DNA from: Ehretia macrophylla
Taxonomy: Eukaryota; Streptophyta; Magnoliopsida; Boraginales; Ehretiaceae
Length of the DNA stretch: 64,000 nucleotides
Reading direction: 5' to 3'
NCBI GenBank assembly: GCA_037974665.1
Contig: CM075765.1
Span: 10,213,501 to 10,277,500 of the forward strand
Shown here: one piece after another, positions 11,660 through 23,571 of the stretch
Layout of the letters: every line of letters begins with the position of its first letter
How positions within the stretch are numbered: position 1 is the stretch's first letter
Made by a program: the position numbers and the translations under genes
Notes under the pieces: model-generated
Seen by the model: the letters and a program-made list of their open reading frames with translations, nothing else
What the model was told of the DNA's origin: nothing
Databases searched by the model: none

Positions 11660-13090
11660 TTAAAGATCACTACTGTTACTTATCCTAAGACCCAAAGACT
11701 TCATATGAGCTGAGAAAACTTTCTTTGTGAGTGTCTTGGTAAATGGATTTACTAGGTTACTAGCTGAGTCAATTTGTTTTACCACTGTATCCCCTCGTTG
11801 AATAAACTCTCGGATTAAATGGTACTTTCTCTCTATATGTTTGTCTTTCCAGTGATTCCTTGGCTCTTTATATTGTGCGATGGCACCAATATTATCACAA
11901 TACATGACAATAGGTCTAGAGACTGCTGGCACTACTTCTAATTCTTTATAGAACTTTCTAAGTCATACTGTGTCTTTCACAACTTTAAACGCTGCTACAC
12001 ATTTTGCTTCTATGGTTGAATCAGCAATACAATTCTAATTGACGTATTTCCATGAGATAGCTCCACTTGACAAAGAAAAGACATATCCAGAAGTGGACTT
12101 TCTAGAATCTCTGTCGGACTGGAAATCTGAGTCTATATAAGCTAAAGGCTTTAGATCGTCTGCGTGGTATTCTAACACATAGTTTTTCGTTCTCCTAAGA
12201 TACTTCAATATGTGCTTAATCGCGATCCAATGAGCTGATCCTGTGTTCGACTGATATCTACTGACTATGCCTACTGCAAAGCAGAAGTCCGATCTTGTAC
12301 ATAGCATCGCATACCTAAGACTACCAACAACCAAAGCATATAGAACCTTCTTCATGCTTTCTATCTCAACAGGCATCTTTGGACACTGATCCTTGGATAA
12401 AGGTACTCCTTGCCTAGAGGGTAACAAACCCTTCTTAGAGTCTTGCATGCTAAACTTAACAAGAATCTTCTCAATGTATAAAGACTGGGATAATGCTAGC
12501 GTCTTATTTCTGCGATCACGCAGAAGCTTGATCCCAAGAATATAACTAGCTTCTCCTAGGTCCTTCATTTGAAATTGAGTAGATAGTTAAACCTTTATAG
12601 ATGACAACATTCCTATGTCATTCCCAAATAATAGGATATCATCTACATAAAGGACTAAGAATGGGATAGCATTACCATTACCTTTCTTGTATATGCATGG
12701 TTCATCAATGTTCTGATGAACGCCAAAAGATTTGACTACTTGGTCAAACTTGATGTTCCACTCACGTGATGCTTGCTAAGTCCATAAATAGACTTCTTAA
12801 GCTTACAAACCATGTTCTCTTGGCCTATAGCTACAAACCCGTCTAGTTGCATCATATAGATGTTCTCATCGAGATTCCCATTAAGGAATGTTGTCTTGAC
12901 ATCCATTTGCCAAATCTCGTAGTCATAATAACACACTATGGCTAAGAGAATTTTTATGGACTTAAGCATGACTACTGGCGAAAAGGTTTCCTCATAATCG
13001 ATCCTTTCTTTTTAAGTATATTCTTTTGTAACCAACCTTGCTTTGAAGGTTTCTACCTTCTCTTCCACATTTCTCTTTCTCTTGTAGACC
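11660..13090 (-). pseudogene. Copia reverse transcriptase and RNase H, broken
   Basis: Fragments in three stretches give the copia RT-RNase H in order: MDVKTTFLNG (about 12900), LYVDDILLFGNDIGM with the YVDD catalytic box at 12638-12649, MKDLGEASYILGIKL (12568 downwards), SLRYAMLCTRSDF, the RNase H stretch AYIDSDFQSDRDSRKSTSGY (about 12140-12060), then VMYCDNIGAIAQYKEP and the closing region to the stop at 11660. RT copies the element RNA into DNA and RNase H degrades the template. Stops and frameshifts separate the pieces, for example between 12035 and 11932, near 12585 and near 12770. The region is full length for the family in outline, so decay is by point changes and not a large deletion. 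Confidence 0.87.
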
Positions 13091-14544
13091 CATTTGCACC
13101 CTATGGGTTTACTTCTTTAGGTACAACTACAAATTCCCAGACTTTATTAGAGTACATTGACTCCAATTCTGATTGCATCACTTTATACCATTGGTCTGCG
13201 TCTACGTCCGTTACTACTTCATCATAACTAGTAAGGTCAACAATCTGATCTATAAAGTCTACTTGAAAAGACTCTTTATAGTATTTATCAAGTTGTTTGA
13301 CATTTCTTCCACTACGACGAGGCTCTGGGGTATTAGTTATGGCTTGTTGTCCATTCATTTCCTTATTTGGTATAGGTGCGTTTGGATATTCTAGAGGAAT
13401 CTCCTCTAGAGCAATCTCAGAATCTGGTATTGTTTGGATCGATATATCATTTTCTAAGTATCTAGCATAGGTACTAATTAACACTTTCTGATCCTTAGGG
13501 TGATAAAATATCCCACCTCTAGTTCCTTTAAAATAGCCTATGAAAAAGCACTTTTCTGATCGTGGTTCCAATTTTGTAGCATTGTTGCTAAGTACATAAG
13601 TTGAACAACCTCAAACATGAAGGTGCCCCAAACTAGGTTTGCAGCCTGTCTACATCTCTAGTGGTGTTCTAGGTACTGATTTGGAAGGTACTTATATGTT
13701 GTTGTTTCTAATGCATATCCCCATAATGATATAGGTAACATGGCATGACTTATCATGGATCTTACCATATCTAGGAGTGTCGGATTTCTTCTCTCAGCTA
13801 TATATTCTGTTGGGGTATCCCAAGTGCGATTAGCTGAGTCATTATCCCATGTTCAGTGAGGTACTGTCAGAACTTACCCAAGAGGTACTTACTACCACGA
13901 CCAGACCATATGGATTTGATATATTTTTCTAATTGTTATTCCGCTTCAAACTTAAATTCTTTGAACCGTCGCATCAGGAATATATATCCATATCTTGAGT
14001 AATTATCTATAAAGGTGATAAAGTACTTATAACCTTCATGAGCTGGTATGCTCATAGGATCACACACATCAATGTGAACCAATTCTAATGTTTCACTAGC
14101 TTTATGTCCCTTAGAATAAAATGGCCTCTTGGTCATTTTTCTTTTAAGACACGATTCATACTAAGGTAATTGATCAAGATTTGATAAGCTTAAATGCCCA
14201 TCCTTAACCAACCTCTGAATCATGTTTGATCTAATGTGTCCCAAATGTAAGTGCCATAGATATGCATCATTAGTTGACGAAACATTTCTCTTATTATTTT
14301 TATAATATATATTGTGCAGTGAAGATGTTTCATGATATAAATAAAACAAGTTATTATGTAAACTACTAGAACAAATTATGTTACCATCTCTACTGATGTC
14401 CACACCAAAATGGAAAGAAACTGCATAATTGTTATTCAAAAGTTGCGAAACTGAAATTAAATTTTTTGAAAAATCTGGAACATAATAACAATTGTTCAAA
14501 ACTAATACTCTAGTGGTACTAAAACTAAGATAAACATCTTCCAC
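13091..14544 (-). pseudogene. Copia integrase with pre-integrase domain, broken
   Basis: Minus-strand order: NNCYYVPDFSKNLISVSQLL (protease tail/linker, about 14500), YLWHLHLGHIRSNMIQRLV (GAG-pre-integrase zinc-binding part, about 14250), ETLELVHIDVCDPM with the first core Asp (about 14085), FITFIDNYSRYGYIFLM, then after a badly decayed stretch EKCFFIGYFKGTRGG and the long linker PEPRRSGRNVKQLDKYY leading to RT. It would insert the element cDNA. Stops occur near 14160 and 13930, and the core between about 13575 and 13930 is not open in any single frame. Confidence 0.85.
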
Positions 14545-14604
14545 TGCAACGACTCATACTTTTGCTCTAGTACCAACTCTTAGAGCAAAGTCTATTTTCT
14601 CAAC

Positions 14605-15216
14605 CATTCACATTGTCTAAAACACTTGCAAAGAATTGCATATATGATTAGTGGCTCCAGAATCTACAATCCAAGAATCAGTAGAATCAACCACTAAAAT
14701 TGTTTCAATGTAAAAGGCTGAGGAAATACCTGTCTTGCTATCAGTAAGGTACTTTGGGGCTTTTCTTGTCTGACATCTTTTGACACCGAGTGTTCCCCTA
14801 TAGGGCATGCTTCTTGCACCTTTTACTTCTTCATTCATTATTCTTTGTAATTCTTGGGTCTTCTTGCCAAAATGTCTTGGCATCAGTCTAAAACCTCCTA
14901 TCATTCAAACAGGTTTTAGTCGACTGAAGCCGTCTGGAAAGGTGCTCATGATCAGGTCTACCTATTGATCAGGACTGATCTTGGCTCCAAAAATTGTACC
15001 TAATGAAAGTAGCTCCATTATCTGAAGTACATGACTTCTAACAGATACTCCTTCTTTCATTTCTATTGTCACTGCATAATGCATTATCTCTAATGAGACA
15101 AGTATATTTGAAGCTTGTTCTATACCCTCATGCTGAGATCTTAAGGTATCTAATAAGGAATCCATGATTAAGACCTTAGCCTCTTGATTGGCCAATCCCT
15201 ACCACATATCTGCACG
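14605..15216 (-). pseudogene. Copia gag end and protease start, broken
   Basis: MDSLLDTLRSQHEG-type residues and EGVSVRSHVLQIMELLSLG (about 15190-14990) match the helical UBN2-type gag of copia elements. Downstream, STDSWIVDSGATNHICNSLQ (about 14690-14625) is the copia protease active-site block with an intact DSGA. The Cys-rich knuckle that normally lies between is not recognisable. The frame is broken at least near 14905-14962. Confidence 0.78.
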
Positions 15217-17112
15217 AATACGATGAATGGTAGAATTTCTTGTGATATGGGGTCGTGCTCGGATCATAGCACGAATGTATTCCCTTCGGATGAGAATTTT
15301 GTCTAAAATTTTCCTCTATCTTTTATAGTTTGGACGAGTTAACTTATTCTTTTTGAGAATTCAAGTTAAGTAACTGAGAGCTTCTGACATTTCTGAATAC
15401 ATATACATTGTACTTATTAAAACACTCATGTGTAATGTAAGTATATCATATATAATGTAAACATGGAAAAAAATACATATATACACGTTAATCGTTTTGC
15501 TTAAGTAGTTGACCTTTAAACTACTGCAAGCAACAATATCTCAATTTACCTACAAGTCCTCCAGTCTAGGATGGCCGAACTTGTAATAAATTTGAGTCAA
15601 ACCCATATTTCATTTGGATTGTTATTTTGTCTGGATAGACACTATCCAAATAATAATCCAATCACTGTATAATTTGGCTTCTCTAGAATAGATTTACTTT
15701 GGCTAAAATATTATTTCTTCTAGAGTTTAGTGAATTATCATTCCTTAGTTAATATTCCCTAGAATGTCTTAGACTTAAGTCCGCCGTAGGGTAGTGACTT
15801 ATATCCACATCCTATAAAATGATCTTTAGTGAATAACTCCATCTTTAGGATGGTCAAGCCCACTAATCATCTTGTCTTATGATTATCTACGTTTAGTTTG
15901 TCTACTAATGTCCAAATTAAATATTACCTTGCGTATAGAGCATACCATATGGTAAGGCGAGACAATATTAATTTATTAGTACAAACTGAAACTAGAAAGC
16001 GTTGGGGTTTTCTAGTCCCCTCCGACACTCGAATTTTTATTAAATAAAAGGGTTTTCATATATTTTTTCTTAATACTTAAAATCCAAGTTTTATCTAAAT
16101 AATCCAAGGCTAGTAATATTTCTTCTAAAATATGGACTTGGGTTCCTTATTACCTATAATATTATAGGCATTTATTTAAAACTTTTTAAGTGTATTTTAA
16201 AATATATTACCTATATTAGGATTTAGTATCTAAAACCATAGGTAATGCCTACTTAGGTATATATAATTTAATAATTAGGTTCTAAAAGATAAATGTTATC
16301 TTTAACCAATTTTAAATTATTCTTATAATTAATTAATCTCTAGATTAATATAAATTAATCTTATCATGGATTAATTCTAAATTATTCATTACCTAAGTTT
16401 ATTAGGATTAGCCATTCTAAATCCTAATGATGCTAGAATTTTATGCATCCATAATATTTCATATATTTGACTAACAAAAAATTAAATATAAATATTAAAT
16501 CATATAAATAAATAATTAAATAATTAAATTTAATTATCTTAACTATAATTTCTAGATAAACGTAGTAGTTTAGTCAAACTAAAAATTTAACCACAACTAA
16601 ACTTCAAATACTACAAAAAAACAAGCTGAAACAAAATAAAATACCATGGTCTTAAAGACCATAGTATGGCCGACTCCCCTACCCTATGCGTCCTTGGGAC
16701 GCGTGAAAAGGGGGCGGCCACATTATTTATTTTTTCTTTTTTTTCCTTTGTTTTCTTGTTTCTTTCAAATTAAGTAAAACTCTTCTAGGTTCCAAATCAA
16801 ACTAGATTTTACTTTTTCCTTAAATTCAATATATCTAATTAAATATCTAAGATGTCCTGTAATTTCGTGATAAAATGAAAACTACTCATCTAACTTTAAT
16901 TATATTGAATCAAACATGCAAAAACATGTAATCATCTATCAATATAGCTAAAACTTTGTTTGCTCTAAAATTCTTTGGTTTCTTAACATGAACACACACA
17001 ATTCTATATGTTAAACAAAAATTTCAGCAAACATAAAATCTTCCACCAAAAGTTCTTAAACTTCATAATCTACACATGTATAGATTGCAATATTCATACT
17101 ATAATATGGTGT
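15217..17112 (-). other. Leader and lost gag N-terminus of the Angela-like copia
   Basis: About 1.9 kb of AT-rich sequence between the primer site and the recognisable gag. No reading frame of interest is seen. It probably holds the untranslated leader and decayed gag start. Confidence 0.4.
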
Positions 17113-17125
17113 GGCTCTGATACCA
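17113..17125 (-). other. Primer-binding site, tRNA-Met type
   Basis: GGCTCTGATACCA on the plus strand is TGGTATCAGAGCC on the minus strand, one base from the 5' LTR edge at 17127. It sets the minus orientation of the element. Confidence 0.9.
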
Positions 17126-17126
17126 C

Positions 17127-18877
17127 TGAAGGTACATGCTACCTAGATATACTATGGTGTTTAAAAATTTTAAAGCATATAAACGCAGCGGAAACTTAAT
17201 AGCATGTGTATCCAGCATCAAACCATAAGTTCTAAGATGAATAATTGCAAGAACACTAAGAACATGTGTAAGAACAATTCATAAAGAATAAATTCCAGAA
17301 ATAGATTTTTTTGTTACCTTGACTCGTTATCTTAAGAAACTTAACGAAAAGCACAAAACTTGATCACCTTCTTGCTCCTTGAAGATCTACGCGCCTAGAT
17401 GCTCTTAGAAGATTTTGACCTTTTCCTCTATGACATTCTTCCTACTCTTAGATGACAAAGAATTGTGGATTTTTCTCTTACATTTTCCCTAGTGAATCTC
17501 GCGTGAGAGGGAGAGAGAGAGAGAGAAAGAGAAATAGATTTCTTCTTCTATTTTCTCGTGAGAGAGAGGTACGAATAATGAAGGTGGAAGATGAGCTCTA
17601 TTTATAGATATGGAATAGCCTTAGTAGTTAATCCAAGCTAAACTAGGATTTGGATTCTCAACCCATAAGCCAATCCTATGCATATTTGGACTTAGCTAGC
17701 CTAATAGTAAATTTAATCAAACTACTAAATATTCCAACTCTCCTCACTCTCTTGGATTCACACGTGCACCATGCCTAGGTAGGCTAGGCGTGTAACTTGG
17801 CACATCTTGCTTAGTACATGTATTATTTTGCTAAATTAATTAATTGCTAGTTTCCAATTTATCCACAACTAATCCAAATAAGATATTCCCCTAAATAAGA
17901 TACTAAGTTGTAATTGGATACTTTAATTTAGCAACTCTAAATACAATAAGCATCTAGAAAACTATAACATACATCTAAAAGGAAATAGGCTAGAAGAAGG
18001 ACCAAAATATATAAACAAATTGGCAACTAAAAAGACCAAAATGCCCCCTACTAATCCCTATAACACATTTAAGTTTTTCAACTTCACTTATTCTACTAAA
18101 AAGTCATGGCTGCACTCCAAGATGTTTATTGCTGAATGCAGAAGCTCGTCATACTAAGTATGGCATTTGTATACGACCTACTAAGCTAAATGACCAAAAT
18201 ACCCCTCCATATAACACTCACAATCAAGAAAGACTTTCCAAGTACTATCTTTTTCAAGATTGATCTTCTCCTTGAGACATCTAAATCCTTTAAGTAACCA
18301 TCCACTGGATAAGTAACACTAGATCTAGGAAGTGACCCACAAGCCAAATATCTGATATACTCCTAGAGATAGTACTTGGAAAGTACATGAACCTAATTTC
18401 ATTAGTTTATCGACATATGCTCGAGATTAAAAGTATTGATCACTTAGTAGCATAAGGTATGTATTGATATCTATCTTTGATAGTACCTCTTGGAGAGATC
18501 ATACCTAAGTGATTTGTTCAATGTGTGTCGCACACACTAGTGAGGCTTAGTTCGTAAACCTACCAATGACCAACATAGGTCACTTTTCACAAGTGACTAA
18601 CTCACTATAACCTAGACCTTGATGAAGCGCCCAACTCTATCAATCGATTATGAACTGATTCTAGAACCAAGTGTCTATCACTTAGACCTTCTATGCTCGG
18701 ACACCGTGCAGCTACGTCATTCACTATGGATCAAGGGCCTCTAAACAACACAATTACACATAAACATGGTAAAGAAAATATATATGAATGTAACCATTAA
18801 TCATAAACAATCACAATATGTATTCATTCCCTAAAATGTCGTATGCTAGTGGTCTTTTAGGCATACTATTCCCAACA
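17127..18877 (-). repeat. 5' LTR of the Angela-like copia, 1751 bp
   Basis: Minus-strand LTR TGTTGGGAATAG...CCTTCA, matching 9764-11645. Minus-strand TATA box at 17598-17606 (TATAAATAG), with a GA-rich stretch 17507-17530 downstream. It is about 130 bp shorter than the 3' copy; one short spot is around 18360-18385 where the text corresponding to about 10975-11160 of the other LTR is missing. Confidence 0.88.
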
Positions 18878-19137
18878 ACATCAATTTAAAATAAGAGCAA
18901 CAAAAGAGGCCTCAGGCCCACTTCAACAACTACTATTTACCTTAATAAAAACAAGGCTCTTACAGGATCTTGTTATGCCACGCCACCCAAGTAAAAAGGG
19001 AATCCTTGAGGCTGGGGCTAAGCACTAACTTAACCCTCTAAAAAACATACACAAGGGAATCAAGTAACAAAACATATTCCATTAAAAAGACAATTTTTTA
19101 CAAAGGAAAGAAAAATAAACAGAACAAATGCCTATGT
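18878..19137 (+). other. Tat spacer between copia insertion and antisense ORF
   Basis: About 260 bp beyond the copia insertion and below the antisense ORF stop. No gene is seen. Confidence 0.4.
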
Positions 19138-19735
19138 CTAAGCCTCTGGGGCCTTCCTCTTTTCACCAGCCTCGGTAGACTCATAGGGCTCCAATTGGTT
19201 GACTTCAATGTTGGCTTCATCCCCCTGTTACCCCTTGGTGTTATCGCCATCTTCATCGCTCTCTTTCTCTTACTCCAACTCGAAGTCTTTAACTGTGAAG
19301 AGGTCGACACGAATGCAGAGCTTGTGCTTTGCTGCATACCTATCAATTCGGGACTAAGCTTCATTGGTGCTATTGTCCCGAGCTAGCTCATAGCCTTTCT
19401 TAAAGGTCTTCTTATACTCCTCACCGGCACGGAACTCTACCACAACTTGCTCATAGGCCTTGGAGAACCTGGCCTGAAGGTCCTTCAATTCCTTTTGGGC
19501 TTCATTCCTTGCTCTTTCAGCAGTGAGCCTGAATGCCTTCTCTGCCGAGGCCTCGTCGATGGTTATCTTCAGCTTACCCTCATACTATGTGCGGAGAGAG
19601 GCAAGGGTAGTGTTGTGGCCTCGAGAATTTGTTGGTTTTGGACCTCGAGCTTACCATACTTGCGATCAAGGTCATCGTAAAATTTGGAGAGCTTGCTCAG
19701 GAACTCAATGACTCTCTGAAGATACTTAGGACCCT
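19138..19735 (-). pseudogene. C-terminal part of the Tat antisense ORF, coiled coil
   Basis: On the minus strand one frame reads a Lys/Glu/Ala-rich helix (ITIDEASAEKAFRLTAERA, then KELKDLQARFSKAYEQVVVE, GEEYKKTFKKGYELARDNS) and an acidic tail closing with EKRKAPEA before TAG at 19140-19138. In-frame stops lie after NSTNEA (about 19355), after FELE (about 19267) and in the acidic tail. Tat elements are known to carry an ORF antisense to gag-pol between pol and the 3' LTR, with a coiled-coil C-terminus. Its role is unknown. The N-terminal part lies across the solo LTR at 23572-25057. Plus-strand open frames here (19195-19943) are shadows. Confidence 0.65.
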
Positions 19736-19953
19736 ACAAATTGTCAAACTTAACAAGTCAGAGATCATAGCTGGAAGAAAAACAAAGCTAGTAAAGCAAA
19801 TGCTCAAAATAGAAATAATACCTTTTGCGCCTGATAGCTTAAACCCAGCCTTATTTGGGTATGATCCAGACCTTAGAGCTCCGCAAATACCACATCCTCA
19901 TGATCTTGCCCCCGAGGAGAGCGAGGAGGTAAAAAAGATTTGAAGGATCTTGG

Positions 19954-22900
19954 TGTAACGCCCTGACCCCTCACGAAATCAGGTCCCCGATCCCAAAATC
20001 CTAAGGCACGAAAATTGAGAAAAAAATGAACGGAGTCTCCCCTGTACCTAGTCTAAACCACAAACATGCATGCAGAAGAATCAACCCAAACAACATTTAT
20101 AACATATACATAATAAGTTACATCCTTGGTCCATATTACGATTCTAGCTTTCTTTTCTTTTAGACTAGGTACATACATGGATTAGGACTTAAACAATATT
20201 ATTTTAATACATTTACTAAGTTATCATACCACTCTAATAACTTATAATTTAGAATTTAATTACATCTTCTTACATCACAATTATATTCAAGATCAACAAA
20301 ATAAAATGCAAGCCAGGCTCCAACGCAACTCTACATTTTAACATACTCCGATCACATATTGCAATCATCCAAGTACAAATCTACAAACTCTTGTCTACTT
20401 CTGAGTTCTAGAACCGATCAACCTGAAAGGGGGAAGAAAACGGGGTGAGCATACACTATGCACAATGAGGAGGGAAATAATTGGGGAGGTTTTGAAAATA
20501 TTTTCGTGCAATGCAATTAGACAACCTAGGCACAAAACCAATATAAAATAACAAATAAACAATAACTATTCCACACATTAAAAATGATACGATACAATAA
20601 CCCTTATCACTCCAACTTCACGACCACGATCTCGAACCACAAACCACGAACCACGATCCACGATCCCGATAATGATGTGTCGGCATCCCAATCACCAATG
20701 GGTACTCCGGATGTACACATAATCCTATGACCCAACACCTCCTGGCAATCTTCGGACAAGGCGAGCGAAGGACTAGGGTACGGAGCTAGAGCAACCAACT
20801 TTGGCAAGCCCGATGCCACCCAGAAGGCCTATCACATCTACCCCGACGATAAGGTTGCGCAACCATCGATACGATACCACGACATAGCACAAACAAGTAA
20901 CAATTTAATAATTCGATAGCATATAAAGAGGAACAACAAAGTAGGTTGTCCTCGCACATTAACATTTAATAACTCACGTAGGCATTTATAATAGCACATA
21001 GTCTACAATATTAGACAGTATATCAAGTCCTCAAACGGAGTAACTAAGTTACACACAACTAAAGTTATGCAAGCAATACAAGATTATTGTTTCATTCTTT
21101 ACCCAACATAGTTAACCTGTATGCCAAAGAAGCTTTATCTAGCATTAATCGATAAGAATATCAACTATCCACAAGCAATTTCTAGCTAGAATGCATCAAA
21201 GAATGAAATTCTTTCACCTTGGATTAGGCTAGATATGCAAGATAATAGCTTAGATTCACTCCAAACCTCCTTGAATTAGCTCAAAGGTGCAAACCCTAGC
21301 TTATTCATATAAGTATAATACTTAGCCATCAAAACTAGTATAATACTATGCAAGTAACTAGTAGCAACAGTTAACTAAAAACTATTTAACAACTATCTTT
21401 CTTCAGTAATTAAGATAACCATGCAATTAAGCTAAAAACTTATTAATGTACTAATATGTTTTACTAAACTATATCACTTATAATAAGAACTTCATAACCA
21501 TAATGTAATTAATAGCACTTAGCACATTTGATTTCAAGTCATAACTTTTATAACTACACCTAATTATTCATATTTAATCAACTAGCAATCTAGATAGAAC
21601 ATATGCTCAACCATTTTATAGCTATTCAAACATTCTTTACTACTTCAACCATTTCATATAGGTATCAATACATTCAAGCTAATTACTTCATTTGAATAAG
21701 AAACACAACTCGATTATAAACTAATAACCAAAATAATAAAGCAACATAATATATACTAACACTTAGACCCTAAACTCCCACTTTAACTAACATAAATCTC
21801 CTAGCTTCCTTAGATTACCAACTACCTTTAATCTTTACACATTCCCACTTTTCAATGGTTAAAGGCCAATAATCCAAGTTAACAATCCTTCCATTAATAG
21901 ATTAGTTTACAACATTTAACCAAGCTAAACAATTTGCACAACCAAATCAAATTCAAGCTATAGCTAACCTCTACATAACTTAATAAACAAGTTCACATTT
22001 TAGCAAGACGGGGAAAAAGGCAAGAGGAAAGGCAGCTGCATTCCATACTAACTCATGATTTCTAATTACTCATTCAATCTCAATTATATCACAATTTACA
22101 TAACTATAAGAGCTTCATTACGCTACTAATCATCCAAGAACACTACACAATAAAGTCTTGATCGAATACATCCAATTAGAGTTGAAATATATAATCAATA
22201 TAGCAAAATAACAACATAATTCAGATTCTCGCATAATAGGGCATTTCGACATATCTCACCAAAATAGTCATAACTTATTCTAGAAAACTCCAATTAATGC
22301 ACCATAAAAAGTATTAGAAACTAGACTCATAAGGATTTCTAATGGTATATAATTCAACCCCTAATCTTTCTCCAATTAATACAGTTTTAAGCTCGAAGTA
22401 GCCTCAGTTTTGCTAAAAAAAATCTGGACAACCACGAATGAAAACACACACATATGAACTTGATTCCAGCTCATTATGCTTGCAATAAATTATTATAAAG
22501 GCTTAAAAATAGTTCTTTAGCTTAAAACAATACTCACTTGCACAATTTCACAAACACATGAGCTACAAGATCAATTCTTATTCAACTATCAACTACCAAC
22601 CAACAATACACAAGAATTACAAATTAAGAAAGTCTACTACACTTCACCTTCCATAAACAACAATATAATCAAGATAATTAACTAATTATAGCATAATCCA
22701 TCTATTTTTAACATTTATATAAACATATCATCATCAATAAATCAAGAAATTCAAACAATGTACCTCAATTAAACTAAAAATGCAAGAATAGAGTTTGAAT
22801 TGGAGCTAGGAGGCCTTATTTCTTTTCCCTTTCTTCTTCTTCTTTTTTTTGGCCGACAAGAGCTTCTGACTTTGTTTCTTCTTTTTTTTTTTTCCTTCTC

Positions 22901-23571
22901 TGGTAGGCCAATTATGGTAGTGGTATTTGATATGTATTTGGTTTGATATTTAATAGATTGTGTGGTGCAAAAGTTAGCTTACTTAGTTTTTTTTTTTAAA
23001 TCGTGTGGTTGTGTTTATTCCTTTTTTTATGTGTTGAAACATATGGCTAAAAATAAGTTAACAAGTCAAGTGCAAGAAAATATTTAGAAGGCCAAATCTA
23101 CCAATTCACTCGTTCAGTTCCGGGTCCGGGCTTCTCGTTCGAACAGTAAAACGAATTAATTAAAAAGGCATGTATGATAATTTTAATAAATAAAGTAATA
23201 AAATAATTGTCTCGGGCAAGTCATTTAAATATAAATTAAATAAATACAAATAATGAAAATAATAAATTAATTACTTTATGTAAATCAACTAAATATAATT
23301 TAAATAAATACAAATGGTGATAATAATAAAAATAATTATTCCCGGATTCAGGGCTTCACATTCAAATAGTGAAAATAAATTATTTTAAATTGTTAGTAAA
23401 ATAAATTCTAATAAATAAAATAATAAAATAATTATTTCGGGAAAGTCAATTGAATATAATTTAAATGAATACAAACAGTTATTGTGGCACGTTTTTCAAG
23501 AATAGTGCAATTTAATAAAATGAATATATACAAATTAATAAAATGTCTATATGCTAGGTACGGGTATCACA
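19954..23571 (-). repeat. Gypsy solo LTR, 3618 bp
   Basis: On the minus strand it begins TGTGATACCCGTACCTAGCA (at 23571) and ends GGGTCAGGGCGTTACA (at 19954). The ending resembles the left gypsy LTR (4630-4752), and its 20600-20960 part resembles 56240-56540 of the right gypsy LTR on the plus strand (CCTACTTTGTTGT and the GGTTCGTG/GATCGTGG run). There is no primer site, gag or second LTR, so it is a solo LTR, the product of LTR-LTR recombination. Flanks CTTGG (19949-19953) and CTGAG (23572-23576) are at best a worn target duplication. It splits the Tat antisense ORF. Mostly AT-rich, no genes. Confidence 0.8.

Larger units (their letters stand above)
9764..18877 (-). mobile_element. Angela/Tork-like Ty1/copia retrotransposon, 9.1 kb
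   Basis: Read on the minus strand: 5' LTR 18877-17127, tRNA-Met primer site, gag, protease, integrase, RT, RNase H, polypurine tract, 3' LTR 11645-9764. This is the copia order (integrase before RT). LTRs begin TGTTGGGAATAGTATGCC, like Angela/BARE-type elements; that lineage call is inference. Flanking bases CTATC (9759-9763; CCATC in the other array units) and ACATC (18878-18882) look like a worn 5-bp target duplication. All ORFs are interrupted. The insertion lies in the subrepeat region of the Tat element. Confidence 0.85.

Noticed and set aside
19195-19943. Plus-strand open frames in the antisense ORF region
   Set aside because: They are shadows of the minus-strand coiled-coil ORF.
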